This document shows, piece after piece, positions 17,796-27,444 of a DNA stretch of 64,000 bases. Each line of letters opens with the position of its first letter. Within the stretch, counting starts at the first letter, position 1. Location: positions 992,001 through 1,056,000 of the forward strand of contig NZ_CP119766.1 in NCBI RefSeq assembly GCF_030378165.1. The letters are read 5' to 3'. The translations under genes and the position numbers were made by a program. The notes under the pieces are model-generated. The model ran no database searches. It was not told the DNA's origin and saw only the letters and a list, made by a program, of their open reading frames with translations. Source of the stretch: Flavobacterium panacagri (GTDB lineage Bacteria; Bacteroidota; Bacteroidia; Flavobacteriales; Flavobacteriaceae).

Positions 17796-18497
17796 TTATA
17801 CCTTTTTTCTAACTGTTCGCTGTTCAATTCTCTTTTCAAATTTCTCTCCCTGAAAGATACGCTGTACCATAATTCCCGGAATATGAATTTGATTTGGATC
17901 TAATGAACCTACTGGAACTAATTCTTCAACTTCAGCAATGGTAATTTTTCCTGCGCCCGCCATACAAGCATTAAAGTTTCTGGCAGTTCCTTTGAAGATT
18001 AAATTTCCTGCTTCATCACCTTTCCAAGCTTTTACAATAGCAAAATCTGCTTTGAAGGCTTCTTCCATGATATGCATTTTCCCGTTGAATTCTCGAGCTT
18101 CTTTTCCTTCGGCAACTTCAGTTCCGTAACCTGCCGGCGTAAAGAAAGCTGGAATTCCTGCCTGTGCCGCACGACAGCGTTCTGCTAAAGTTCCTTGTGG
18201 AGTCAACTCAACTTCTAATTCTCCTGAAAGCATTTGACGCTCAAATTCTGCATTTTCTCCCACATAAGAAGAAATCATTTTCTTAATCTGCTTCTTTTGC
18301 AATAATAATCCTAATCCGAAATCATCAACACCTGCATTGTTTGAAATACAAGTCAAATCAGAAATAGAGGTATTTACTAAAGCTGCAATTGTATTTTCAG
18401 GAATACCACACAATCCGAAACCGCCAAACATGATGGTCATGCCACTTTCAATTCCGTTAATAGCATCCTGAACGTTATTTACTTTTTTTGTTATCAT
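17796..18497 (-). CDS. scoA: 3-oxoacid CoA-transferase subunit A
   Basis: This is the alpha subunit partner of the enzyme at 16098. The protein has 233 residues. The CoA-binding glycine-rich segment [21 protein letters not shown] (residues 20-40), the [13 protein letters not shown] block and the [13 protein letters not shown] region are those of ScoA/AtoD. It is the first gene of the apparent scoA-bla-scoB unit. The AT-rich region upstream (18498-18590) is the likely promoter, but I could not fix a -7 box. Confidence 0.88.
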   Translation of the reverse strand: MITKKVNNVQDAINGIESGMTIMFGGFGLCGIPENTIAALVNTSISDLTCISNNAGVDDFGLGLLLQKKQIKKMISSYVGENAEFERQMLSGELEVELTPQGTLAERCRAAQAGIPAFFTPAGYGTEVAEGKEAREFNGKMHIMEEAFKADFAIVKAWKGDEAGNLIFKGTARNFNACMAGAGKITIAEVEELVPVGSLDPNQIHIPGIMVQRIFQGEKFEKRIEQRTVRKKV

Positions 18498-18582
18498 AAC
18501 AAACCGTCTTTATTACTGTATATTTTTTGATAAAAATAAGATTTTTAGATTAAATTATAACGATTTCGTAAAAATAAAACCC

Positions 18583-18629
18583 AAATAAAAATCCCTTTAC
18601 TAACTTTCTTAAAAGAGCAGTAAAGGGAT
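18583..18629 (-). terminator. Intrinsic terminator downstream of PBP1A
   Basis: The 11-bp stem atccctttact (18591-18601) pairs with agtaaagggat (18619-18629). On the minus strand it is followed by a T-rich run, about 35 bases after the PBP1A stop. Confidence 0.7.
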
Positions 18630-18663
18630 GATATTTAACTAGTTGATTATTATTGCAACGTTG

Positions 18664-20970
18664 TTACAATGCAAATTCATCTGTATTTTGTTCTGTGTCT
18701 GTAGTATCTTTTACAATCACTGGTCTTTGATAACAGTCAACTTTTATGGATAGGTTTGCTGGGCGCTCAAATTCTGCTTTAGAAATCTGAAGATCTTTAT
18801 CAGCGTAGCACTTTTTCATATAATACCCCCAAACTGGTAACGCCGCAGTTGCTCCCTGTCCGTATGTCAAACTTTTGAAACGAGCTGAACGATCTTCACA
18901 TCCAACCCAAACTCCTGTAACTAGATTAGGAACCATTCCCATGAACCAACCATCAGATTGATTTTGCGTTGTACCTGTTTTACCCGCAATAGGATTTGTA
19001 AACATGTATGGATAACCTGTCCAACGATTATCTCCGCTTCCGCCGCCCTGAGTACGTAAACGCACACCAGAACCACTTTCTGTTACTCCTTGAAGCAACT
19101 TGATTACAGCAAAGGCAATATCTTTATTTAAAACATCATGAGACTCTGGAATAGGCTCATAAATAACCTCACCGCTTTTGTTCTCAATTCGGCTTAAAAA
19201 CTGTGGTTTTACGTAAACTCCTTGGTTTGCGAATGTACTATACGCCGCAACCATATCTTCAACTGTAATATCAACCGCTCCTAAGGCAATTGAAGGCTGT
19301 ACAGGGATTTCTGTTTTTACTCCCAATTTTTTAGTCAGTTCAACAACCGCTTCTGGGCTTGTTCTGTCAATTAATTTAGCAGAAACTGTATTAATAGAAG
19401 CCGCTAGAGCCTGTTTTAAAGTAACCATTCCTCTGTATCTGTAATCAGAGTTTCTTGGTTCCCAATCAGCTGTAACATGATGACGTCCTTTATGAATCAT
19501 AAATGGCCCATCTAAAATAGAATCACAAGGAGACATATTCAATTCTTCAATAGCGGTTGCATAAACAAAAGGTTTAAACGTAGAACCTACTTGCCTAGCT
19601 CCTTGTCCAACGTGATCGTATTGGAAATATTTATAGTTAATACCACCTACCCAGGCTTTAATTGCTCCAGTCTGAGGTTCCATTGACATCAAACCAGATT
19701 GCAAAAAGTGCTTGTAATAACGAATAGAATCCAGCGGAGTCATAGTCGTGTCTCTTTCTCCTTTCCAAGTAAAAACGCGCATTTTTGTTTTTATTTTAAA
19801 AGAAGCAATAATATCATCTTCACTTTTATCCATTTCTTTCATCTGAGCCCAACGAACTGAGTTTTTCATTGCCTGCATCATGATTCGGTCTGTTTCTGCC
19901 TGTGTGATGTTTACGAAAGGAGCATTTTTATTGGTTTTCTGTTCAATAAAAAACTGTTGTTGCAGGTTTTTCATGTGTGCTGCAACAGCTTCTTCTGCGT
20001 AAGACTGCATTCTAGAATCTATTGTAGTGTAGATTTTAAGTCCATCTTTGTAAATATCATAATCAGATCCATCAGGTTTTTTGTTTTCTGCCACCCATTT
20101 CTTCATGTAATCACGAAGATATTCTCTAAAATAAGTAGCGATACCTTCACGGTGGCTTTCTAACTTAAATTTTAAAGTAATTGGAAGTGCTTGATATTTT
20201 TCTTTTTCTGATTCTGAAATCATTTTGGCCTTTGCCATCTGAGATAAAACGACATTACGACGGTTTTTAACTCCCTGCGGATTGCGAACTGGATTGTATA
20301 AACCAGAATTCTTGAACATTCCAACCAAAATAGCCGATTCGTCAACAGTTAAATCTTTTGGCTCTTTAGAAAAATAAGTCTGTGCTGCCGAACTTACTCC
20401 AACAGAGTAATTTCCAAAATCGTAAACATTACAGTACATCGCCAGAATTTCATTTTTGGTATATTGTCTTTCCAGACGAATGGCTATAATCCATTCTTTT
20501 ATTTTCTGTACAATCCTGAAAGGCAAAAACTTAGACCCTTCACCATGAAACAATTGTTTAGCTAACTGTTGTGTTAGCGTACTTGCTCCTCCGTTTGTTC
20601 CTAAACTAAAGACAGCTCTTAAAGTTCCTCGCCCGTCAATTCCTGAATGTTCATAAAAACGTGCATCTTCAGTAGCTACAAGTGCTTCTACAAGATTTTT
20701 AGGCAAATCAGAATATTTAAGCTGCGATCTATTTGTTTTGAAGTATTTACCCAACACTACTCCGTCAGAAGAAATAATTTCTGTCGCAAGGTTTGAATCT
20801 GGATTTTCTAAATCTTCAAAAGAAGGCATTGATCCAAATAACCCCCAAGAGGCAAATAAAAAGAAAGCTAAAAGGCCTAACATTGAGTAGGCAAAAACTC
20901 TCCAGAATTTCTTTTTATAATAATTAATATCCTTAACGCTTTTGGATTGATTGTTTTTTTTAGTAGCCAT
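18664..20970 (-). CDS. Class A penicillin-binding protein (PBP1A-type)
   Basis: This bifunctional peptidoglycan synthase has 768 residues. It has a cytoplasmic tail, one membrane anchor (residues ~23-45), a GT51 glycosyltransferase domain (catalytic Glu101 in ATEDARFYEHSGID; GGASTLTQQLAKQLF) and a transpeptidase domain with STFK (Ser463), SIN (Ser525) and KTG (Lys664). All catalytic motifs are intact. It ends a three-gene unit ricT-gldH-PBP1A with only nine bases after gldH. It acts in the periplasm, extending glycan strands and crosslinking peptides. A beta-lactamase lies about 1 kb downstream, on the same strand but beyond a terminator. Confidence 0.92.
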   Translation of the reverse strand: MATKKNNQSKSVKDINYYKKKFWRVFAYSMLGLLAFFLFASWGLFGSMPSFEDLENPDSNLATEIISSDGVVLGKYFKTNRSQLKYSDLPKNLVEALVATEDARFYEHSGIDGRGTLRAVFSLGTNGGASTLTQQLAKQLFHGEGSKFLPFRIVQKIKEWIIAIRLERQYTKNEILAMYCNVYDFGNYSVGVSSAAQTYFSKEPKDLTVDESAILVGMFKNSGLYNPVRNPQGVKNRRNVVLSQMAKAKMISESEKEKYQALPITLKFKLESHREGIATYFREYLRDYMKKWVAENKKPDGSDYDIYKDGLKIYTTIDSRMQSYAEEAVAAHMKNLQQQFFIEQKTNKNAPFVNITQAETDRIMMQAMKNSVRWAQMKEMDKSEDDIIASFKIKTKMRVFTWKGERDTTMTPLDSIRYYKHFLQSGLMSMEPQTGAIKAWVGGINYKYFQYDHVGQGARQVGSTFKPFVYATAIEELNMSPCDSILDGPFMIHKGRHHVTADWEPRNSDYRYRGMVTLKQALAASINTVSAKLIDRTSPEAVVELTKKLGVKTEIPVQPSIALGAVDITVEDMVAAYSTFANQGVYVKPQFLSRIENKSGEVIYEPIPESHDVLNKDIAFAVIKLLQGVTESGSGVRLRTQGGGSGDNRWTGYPYMFTNPIAGKTGTTQNQSDGWFMGMVPNLVTGVWVGCEDRSARFKSLTYGQGATAALPVWGYYMKKCYADKDLQISKAEFERPANLSIKVDCYQRPVIVKDTTDTEQNTDEFAL

Positions 20971-20979
20971 ACCTATTTT

Positions 20980-21459
20980 CTAATCTTTTTGTTCTATTCT
21001 AAAACCAACGTCTGTAATTCCTTCTAAAGCTTCAACACCAGCAATTTTGCCTGATTTTCTAACGGCTTGTTTGATGTGAACTTGATATTTTCCTCTAAAT
21101 TTTACGTCTTCTTTGTAATAAAGTTTACTCTCTTTTATGTCTGAAAATCCATTTCCTAATAATGTTCCGTCTGGTTCAGCCATTTGGTATTCTAAGGTAT
21201 CCACTTTTGTAAATCCGCTTGGCGCTTCGATCGCAACAATCAAAAATAAATTATTAAACGGATAATTGTTGTTATCTCGTATGTTTACAAACAAATTATA
21301 TTTTTTTGTAGAATCTAAAACTGGCAGATTAAAGGTTACAACACTGTCTTTGTGCCAAGCACTTCCAACAGATTTATACTCATCAAATACCCTCTTTTTA
21401 TCACAAGAAAAAAGAAGAATAGCTGCCAAAAGAAGAATTCCGCTATTTTTTATTCTCAT
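20980..21459 (-). CDS. gldH: Gliding motility lipoprotein GldH
   Basis: GldH is needed for surface gliding in Flavobacterium and is linked to the type IX secretion/gliding apparatus. The protein has 159 residues with a lipoprotein signal peptide (lipobox LLFS-Cys19). The mature sequence CDKKRVFDEYKSVGSAWHKDSVVTF and the downstream LFVNIRDNNNYPFNNLFLIVAIEAP match the GldH family as I know it. Its start lies 17 bases inside ricT, so translation is probably coupled. This gene is a strong taxonomic marker for the Bacteroidota. Confidence 0.92.
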   Translation of the reverse strand: MRIKNSGILLLAAILLFSCDKKRVFDEYKSVGSAWHKDSVVTFNLPVLDSTKKYNLFVNIRDNNNYPFNNLFLIVAIEAPSGFTKVDTLEYQMAEPDGTLLGNGFSDIKESKLYYKEDVKFRGKYQVHIKQAVRKSGKIAGVEALEGITDVGFRIEQKD

Positions 21460-22834
21460 TTTTAGTATTCGTTATTGGTTTTCTAGGTTCAGCAGACTTG
21501 TTTTCATTTGAATTCTGCTTGTTCGAATTATTTTGTTTATTCGGATTTTGCTTGTTCTTATGATTCTGCTTGTTGGGATTATTAGGCTTATTCTGCTTGT
21601 TTGGATTCCCATTCGGATTGCTATTTCCTGCAGGTTTAGCGTTATTATTCGTGTTTTTTTCCTGCTGTGGTTTTACTGGAGCTGCAACACCAGCCGTTTC
21701 CGCATTTTGTTTGCGTTTGCGGTTTGGTTTTTTCTTTCTTTTTGGCTGGTCAAAACGAGTCAAACTCTCTTGTCCCATTGCATTATTGAAATCTTTTTCA
21801 GGTTCTGCAACTACCTCAACAGCAAAATCTTCTAAAGATGAAACTTTGTTTTTCTGCTTATTTTCTGCAATAATTTCTTTTACCTGATCAATTTTTAAAA
21901 CATGCCAGTTTGCAAAATTATTGGTGTAAGCAAACCACATTAATCCTTTAAAAATATCTTGTTTTTGACAAACAGCATCTCCTTTTTCCGTAATCAGTTT
22001 AGTATCATAATCTGGAAAATCCTTCAATGCATCCATGTAAGTATCTAACTCATAGTTCAGACAGCATTTCAATTTCCCACATTGACCCGCCAATTTCTGT
22101 GGATTCAATGATAACTGCTGATAACGAGCTGCAGAAGTATTTACACTTCTAAAATCAGTCAGCCAAGTAGAACAGCAAAGTTCGCGTCCGCAAGAACCAA
22201 CGCCACCTAAACGAGCTGCTTCCTGACGGAAACCAACTTGTTTCATTTCAACTCTGGTGCTGAATTCTTTAGCAAAATCTTTAATCAGCATTCTAAAATC
22301 GACACGATCGTTTGCTGTGTAGTAAAACGTTGCTTTTGATCCGTCTCCCTGAAATTCGATATCCGAAATTTTCATTTCCAATTTATGCTGAATCGCCAAT
22401 TCACGTGCGCGAACTTTCATTGGTTCCTCACGATCGCGGGCTACAGACCAGATATCGATATCTTTTTGAGATGCTTTTCTGTAAATTTTTGGAACTTCAT
22501 TACTATCCGGATTAACTCCTTTTTTCTTCATTTGAATTTTAACCAATTCTCCTGTCAAAGTAACAATTCCAATATCATGTCCTGGCGATGCAACAGTTGC
22601 CACAATATCGCCAATGCTTAAAGTTAATTTCTCTGAATTTCTAAAGAATTCCTTACGTCCGTTTTTAAAACGAACCTCAACACAATCAAAAATCGCCTCT
22701 CCATTAGACGGACTCATGTTCGAAAGCCAGTCAAAAACCGTCAATTTATTGCAGCTATCGGTGCCGCAAGTCCCATTATTTTTACAACCTTTTGGTGCAC
22801 CACCATCTGAGGTTGAACAACTTGTACATGCCAT
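21443..22834 (-). CDS. ricT: RicT/YaaT-type PSP1-domain protein with low-complexity C-terminal tail
   Basis: The protein has 463 residues. The PSP1 core spans about residues 30-310. Cysteine pairs in CGRELCCSTWL and CGKLKCCLNYE match the Fe-S cluster ligands of RicT, which in Bacillus forms the RicAFT complex controlling RNase Y; partners are not in this window. An N-terminal extension has more Cys (CTSCSTSDGG, CGTDSC). The last ~95 residues are an Asn/Lys/Pro-rich, probably disordered region (KKKPNRKRKQN, repeated NPNKQN), which may bind RNA. It is the first gene of a unit with gldH and PBP1A. Confidence 0.88.
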   Translation of the reverse strand: MACTSCSTSDGGAPKGCKNNGTCGTDSCNKLTVFDWLSNMSPSNGEAIFDCVEVRFKNGRKEFFRNSEKLTLSIGDIVATVASPGHDIGIVTLTGELVKIQMKKKGVNPDSNEVPKIYRKASQKDIDIWSVARDREEPMKVRARELAIQHKLEMKISDIEFQGDGSKATFYYTANDRVDFRMLIKDFAKEFSTRVEMKQVGFRQEAARLGGVGSCGRELCCSTWLTDFRSVNTSAARYQQLSLNPQKLAGQCGKLKCCLNYELDTYMDALKDFPDYDTKLITEKGDAVCQKQDIFKGLMWFAYTNNFANWHVLKIDQVKEIIAENKQKNKVSSLEDFAVEVVAEPEKDFNNAMGQESLTRFDQPKRKKKPNRKRKQNAETAGVAAPVKPQQEKNTNNNAKPAGNSNPNGNPNKQNKPNNPNKQNHKNKQNPNKQNNSNKQNSNENKSAEPRKPITNTKNENKK

Positions 22835-23100
22835 AATTATATATGTAGTGCTGCCAGAATGCAGCTTAAGTTCATAAACGTTTGATCGGTAAAGATAGTA
22901 TTTTTTTTATTTGGCTATTTATAGATTAATTCTAAAGGGTTGTTAAATAAAAAAAAGGTCTTTTTTTGTCCGAAATCATTCTTTTTTTCATTTTTAACTC
23001 AAAAAATATTCCATAAAAAAACCACTATTTGAGCTTTCGTTTGGAAAAACAATCAGAATCGATTTAACTTTAGAATAATTTTTAACTATAAATTCAAAAC

Positions 23101-23892
23101 ATGAAATTTTCAATAATCACAAACCGAAACGAAAAAGAAACCAGCGTTAAAAATTTTGATACCATTGAGAATGAATTGAATAAATGCAAGAAGACAGACG
23201 ATTTCATCATCATCAACAACACTCCTGCTATTGATAACGCTATTTATTTACAAGCAATACTCACAGATAAAAACAAGTTTACACTTGAAATACGATTAGA
23301 ATATGCGAATGATTTTTCGCAATATGGAGTTGAAGGAGTTTCAAAATCGGATTGTTTGGAAATTTTCAGACATTACTTCGAAGCTCGTCTTCCCGATTTC
23401 AATCAATGGGAAGATATTACGAAGTACGTAAAACAGTATTATTATGATACAGAAATTAGTCTAAATCAAGAAACTGTGCATCCGTCTTTCAATGATTACT
23501 TTAAATCTGATTTCTATTATAGCATTAGTGACTTCTATTCCCCTTTTGGGAATGATGCCGGTTTTGATGCCATGATGGAAGCTGAAAAATTTCTGCAAAA
23601 TGACGATTCAAACAATTTTTATCTGATTCAACTTATTGATGAAATTAATATCGAAAGTTATGATTATGATGAAAAGCGAGATAATGAAAACTTACATTTT
23701 TTAGTTCATGACCACAATACAATTGTCGCAATTGGCTTTACAAACCTAAAAGTAAACGGATTTATTATGGAAGATGTAAAAGAAAAAACATTGTCTTCTC
23801 TTCGCTTTCTAAATCAGGTTCAGAATCATGAAAATTACCAAATCATGATTGAGGATTTGAATAAAATTGAAGCTCAAACTTATGGGGAATAA
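23101..23892 (+). CDS. Hypothetical protein, first gene of the putative immunity island
   Basis: The protein has 263 residues, acidic and without signal peptide or membrane segments, so it is cytoplasmic. No family was recognised. It has a run of Asp/Tyr-rich segments (SFNDYFKSDFYYSISDFYSPFGND) and a late strand HFLVHDHNTIVAIGFTNLKVNGFIMED. It opens a 25-kb run of + strand genes and is divergent from ricT across a 266-base AT-rich gap with no other gene visible. An immunity-type role is suggested only by context. Confidence 0.6.
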   Translation: MKFSIITNRNEKETSVKNFDTIENELNKCKKTDDFIIINNTPAIDNAIYLQAILTDKNKFTLEIRLEYANDFSQYGVEGVSKSDCLEIFRHYFEARLPDFNQWEDITKYVKQYYYDTEISLNQETVHPSFNDYFKSDFYYSISDFYSPFGNDAGFDAMMEAEKFLQNDDSNNFYLIQLIDEINIESYDYDEKRDNENLHFLVHDHNTIVAIGFTNLKVNGFIMEDVKEKTLSSLRFLNQVQNHENYQIMIEDLNKIEAQTYGE

Positions 23893-24104
23893 AAAAAAAT
23901 TCGTTTCTCGAAAAACACGTAAAGCTCTATTTTTTTCTAAAAAACCCTATTCTGTAAGTTTTATGTTGTAAATGGTCTTTTTTAATTTTTATCCTGAAAT
24001 ATATTTACGAATTTTATGTTTTATCTTACAGCATGGTTTGCGAAGTCAATAATTACAAAGTAAACCGCTATCAAAATTTATCATCATTTTTAAATATATT
24101 TCAA

Positions 24105-25283
24105 ATGCAGACAAACCAGATTGAAAATTTCCTTTTTCAGGGAAAATTTGACGAGGCCAGAGAATGCCTAAATAACGGAGAAAATTTTAACGGACAATAC
24201 CTTCAAAATAATTTTTCTCAAATCGCCGCCAAAATTATTGAAGCCAAAGAAATTGATTTCATTGAAAGATTGATTAAAGCTGGTTTTATTGAAACTGACA
24301 TCTACGAACTGGACAGTTTTGATAAATCGATATTCAATCCTCTTTCCAGAAATATCAAAAATGATGAGGAATCTCTTTCTTTCTTCAAAGAAATCATGTC
24401 AAAAGTCGACAATGTTAACGACGAAATCAGCGATCAGACTTTATTGGGATATTGTATCGAAAAAGAAGCTGTTCCGGAAGTCATTAAAATTTTAATAGAA
24501 GATTTCGGCTGTAATGCCAACTACAAAAGCAATTCACAAGAAAATCTGATTCATAAAATCGTGAATAATTATTCTTTGAATGCTGAAAAAGGCACAGCGT
24601 ATATTAAAACCCTTCTTGAAAACGGAGTCGATATCAATGATAAAAATGTAGTTGGTACAACGCCATTGATGTATGCCATTAAAAGGCATAAAAAAGAATA
24701 CATTCCGATGTTGTTAGAAAATGGAGCAGATCCAAATGAAAAAGACAATCAGGAAAACAGTTCTTTTTATTATGCTGTTGGCGAGCAGTTTTCGATTCCG
24801 ATGTATGAGCTTTTAGCCGAATCATCATCTGCTGATTTCAACAGCATCAATAAAGACGGAAGAACTTTACTAACTGAATTTATCCGAATGATGTCTGATT
24901 CTGAATATGATTTGAATTCTTTACAACGATTGTTATCAGATGGCGCCGACTTAAATCACTGTGCTACTTATTACGGAAATCCAAAATCGGGTATCGATTA
25001 TATTGCCGAGAAAAAGTCGGGCATCCTAAAATCAGCATTAGACAGCGGATCAATTGATGTTAACGAACAGGATAATCAGGGAAATACCATTTTACACAAA
25101 GTCTGTGCTTTCAATGTAAATTATGATGCAGAAGCTGCCAAAGAAATTTACAGAAAAGTAAAACTGCTTTTGGAGAATGGCGCAGATAAAGATATTACAA
25201 ACGATAAGGATGAAACTGCCCTTACGCTTGCTTCGGGAGATAATTTGAAAATAAAAACTGTTGAGCTTTTAATGAAAGCTTAA
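24105..25283 (+). CDS. Ankyrin-repeat protein
   Basis: The protein has 392 residues from the ATG at 24105; an earlier in-frame ATG at 24033 would add 24 residues of low-complexity sequence. Ankyrin units are clear around residues 165-230 (LLENGVDINDKNVVGTTPLMYA, LLENGADPNEKDNQENSSFYYA) and 330-390 (NEQDNQGNTILHKV, LLENGADKDITNDKDETALTLA), with weaker units between. Ankyrin repeats bind proteins. There is no signal peptide, so it is cytoplasmic. Repeat-protein genes of this kind often sit in toxin-immunity arrays; this is inference from context. A second ankyrin gene follows after a palindromic repeat. Confidence 0.75.
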   Translation: MQTNQIENFLFQGKFDEARECLNNGENFNGQYLQNNFSQIAAKIIEAKEIDFIERLIKAGFIETDIYELDSFDKSIFNPLSRNIKNDEESLSFFKEIMSKVDNVNDEISDQTLLGYCIEKEAVPEVIKILIEDFGCNANYKSNSQENLIHKIVNNYSLNAEKGTAYIKTLLENGVDINDKNVVGTTPLMYAIKRHKKEYIPMLLENGADPNEKDNQENSSFYYAVGEQFSIPMYELLAESSSADFNSINKDGRTLLTEFIRMMSDSEYDLNSLQRLLSDGADLNHCATYYGNPKSGIDYIAEKKSGILKSALDSGSIDVNEQDNQGNTILHKVCAFNVNYDAEAAKEIYRKVKLLLENGADKDITNDKDETALTLASGDNLKIKTVELLMKA

Positions 25284-25312
25284 ACTTATACACTGTTTTA
25301 AATAAAAAAACA

Positions 25313-25459
25313 ATTTAAACACATAGAAACATAGATTTTGTTTGTGAATAAAAGAAGTTAGAAAGAAACTAGTTTCTAACACATAGCTAAACTATGTGCA
25401 TTTAAACAAGTGAAACGCCTTTTTTAGCTTCAATAAACTATGTTTCTATGTGTTTAAAT
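25313..25459. repeat. 147-bp palindromic intergenic element, copy 1
   Basis: Perfect 22-bp terminal arms (25313-25334 and 25438-25459; core acacatagaaacatag) enclose two smaller palindromes, one around 'gaaactagtttc' and one 'cacatagctaaactatgtg', then 'aagtgaaacg'. A second copy with the same order of parts lies at 62580-62730. It separates the two ankyrin genes. Confidence 0.8.
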
Positions 25460-25500
25460 ATTATACCCAACTAATTTAATTTATATAAAACGAAGATTCT

Positions 25501-26850
25501 ATGTCAATGTCATTTATACTTGCCTGTGAAAACGGCAACCGAAAAATAGCTGAATTGTTACTTCAAAACAAAGAAGTAGATGTAAAATATACCGACGAAA
25601 AAGGAAGAACCGCTCTTCATTATGCCGCACACAGAGGTTATCTGGATATTGTAAAAATATTAGTTGAAGACGGTGCCGATATTGATTATGAAGATCATGC
25701 AGGAGAAACGCCTTTGTTCTTTGCTTGTCTTCAAAAACAAAAACAAACTGCTTTGCATCTTTTGGATAACGGAGCCAAAATCGAAATCAATGATAAAAAC
25801 GGTAACAGCCTGTTACACTTGACGGTACAGACGGCTCAAATCGAAATTGCAACAAAGTTGCTTGAAGCAGAAATTGACGTTAATCTACTGAACAACAACG
25901 GAGAGACACCATTATTACTGGCTTCGGCAAGATTAAACCGAGAGATCATCCAATTGCTTTTAGACAAAGGTGCAGACATTAATGTGACCGACAAACAAGG
26001 CAACACACCATTGCTTTATGCTTGTTATACTAAATCGATTCCGATGGTCACTTTACTTTTGGACAACGGTTCCAATGTGAATCATGTCAATCATGCTGGC
26101 GAAAACGCTCTTTTGATCGCCTGTTATGAAACCAACCGAATGCTGGCCAAATTATTGGTCGAAAGAGGTGCCGATGTATTTACGTCAAACAACAACGGTT
26201 ATTCTCCAATTTGGTACGCCTGCGCGAACAATCAAAAGGAAATTGTGGCCTTGTTTTTAGAAAATGGCGTGGATATAAATTACAGCAAACCTGTCGCTGG
26301 AGACACTTCGTCTATGAATGATTATTTGGATTGGGTGGTAAGCGCCTCTAATATTTCGAATGAATCCAGTTTTACATTAAACAGCAGTTATACTTACGGC
26401 GGAGAAAGTCTGCTTCATGTTGCCACCAAGAAAGGAAACCTCAGCATGGTTAAATTACTTATTGAAGCCGGAGCGAATATTAATATCCAGGACGAATCTG
26501 GAAATACACCTTTGCATTACAGCGCCGCAAACGGAAAGAAAGATGTAGTAAAATATCTTCTTGACAATAAAGCTGATGCCTCAATCGTAAACGTTAAGGA
26601 ACAAAAAGCAATTGATTATTCGAATGTAAAAGGTTTTAATGAAATTACAGAACTGATCTTGAAATATGCTCCTTCAGGAACAACTATCACGCCAATTCAA
26701 ACTTCTAAAGCTGAAGAACCAAAAGCGGATGCTGGAAATGCCATGGAAGCAAAAAAGAAAGCTTTACTAGACTTAAAAGAGCTTTTAGATGCGGGAATTT
26801 TGACTTCAGAGGAATTTGATGCGGAAAAAAGTAAAATTCTGAAAGGGTAA
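25501..26850 (+). CDS. Ankyrin-repeat protein with C-terminal SHOCT domain
   Basis: The protein has 449 residues with about eleven ankyrin units. They run from residue 3 to 255 (for example GRTALHYAAHRGYLDIVKIL, GNTPLLYACYTKSIPMVTLL), break for a ~40-residue Ser-rich insert near 258-300, and resume to residue 390. The final ~38 residues (KKALLDLKELLDAGILTSEEFDAEK) are a SHOCT domain, a short helical module that promotes oligomerisation or regulates the attached domain. The protein is cytoplasmic. A degenerate second copy of the SHOCT coding sequence lies about 1 kb downstream at 27894. The function is probably protein binding; an immunity or antitoxin role is inference. Confidence 0.85.
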   Translation: MSMSFILACENGNRKIAELLLQNKEVDVKYTDEKGRTALHYAAHRGYLDIVKILVEDGADIDYEDHAGETPLFFACLQKQKQTALHLLDNGAKIEINDKNGNSLLHLTVQTAQIEIATKLLEAEIDVNLLNNNGETPLLLASARLNREIIQLLLDKGADINVTDKQGNTPLLYACYTKSIPMVTLLLDNGSNVNHVNHAGENALLIACYETNRMLAKLLVERGADVFTSNNNGYSPIWYACANNQKEIVALFLENGVDINYSKPVAGDTSSMNDYLDWVVSASNISNESSFTLNSSYTYGGESLLHVATKKGNLSMVKLLIEAGANINIQDESGNTPLHYSAANGKKDVVKYLLDNKADASIVNVKEQKAIDYSNVKGFNEITELILKYAPSGTTITPIQTSKAEEPKADAGNAMEAKKKALLDLKELLDAGILTSEEFDAEKSKILKG

Positions 26851-26902
26851 TCTTTTGTGTTTTCTGACAAGTTCAATGCAATAAAAACCTAATAATCATT
26901 CT

Positions 26903-27427
26903 ATGACTCAAATTATTTCTAAAGAAAACCGTAAAAATGCGCTTTTGAACTTTGGGTTTCCAAAAGAATTTATAGAAAACATAGGAAAGATTCCTGAACT
27001 AGCCTATCGTGTGCAAGATGCAGAAGGAGCTTATTTTTATTTACCAACGATATTGAACTATACCATTCTAAATGGAAAAAGAATTATTCCAATTTACGGT
27101 TCAGGAGAAAGTTTTTGGGTTCTTATTGATGATAATGAGTCCCAAAAAATTATAAAATTTGAACTGGAATGTGATCAGATTTATATTGATTATGGAAATA
27201 ACTGGGAATTACTGCTTATGGACATCATGATTGAATATTTTGATGATCATATTGATGATGAAATTAGCATTGAAAAATTCCAGTTGGTAGCCAATAAAAT
27301 AGGTTTTAGTAAAGCCCAAGCGTTATTCAAATTAAGAAATCTTTCGATAGACGAATACAACGCAAAATATGAAGATATGGAGCTATGGCGAAATGAAATA
27401 GCACAAGAGTTGAAAATACTGAATTAA
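26903..27427 (+). CDS. Hypothetical protein, possibly SUKH (SMI1/KNR4)-like
   Basis: The protein has 174 residues, acidic and cytoplasmic. The central strands IIPIYGSGESFWVLIDDNE and the acidic helix MDIMIEYFDDHIDDE resemble the layout of SUKH-fold immunity proteins, which neutralise nuclease and other toxins, but the match is loose. It is followed after 17 bases by the next gene, so the two are probably cotranscribed. A profile search would settle the family. Confidence 0.5.
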   Translation: MTQIISKENRKNALLNFGFPKEFIENIGKIPELAYRVQDAEGAYFYLPTILNYTILNGKRIIPIYGSGESFWVLIDDNESQKIIKFELECDQIYIDYGNNWELLLMDIMIEYFDDHIDDEISIEKFQLVANKIGFSKAQALFKLRNLSIDEYNAKYEDMELWRNEIAQELKILN

Positions 27428-27444
27428 GAATAAAATAATAAAAT

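Noticed and set aside
21533..21887. Two long + strand frames opposite the ricT 3' end
   Set aside because: They are shadows of the Asn/Lys/Pro-rich ricT tail; their Leu/Phe-rich translations come from its low-complexity codons.
25313..25459. Riboswitch or attenuator ahead of the second ankyrin gene
   Set aside because: A second copy sits at 62580 between unrelated genes, so it is better read as an interspersed element than as a gene-specific leader.
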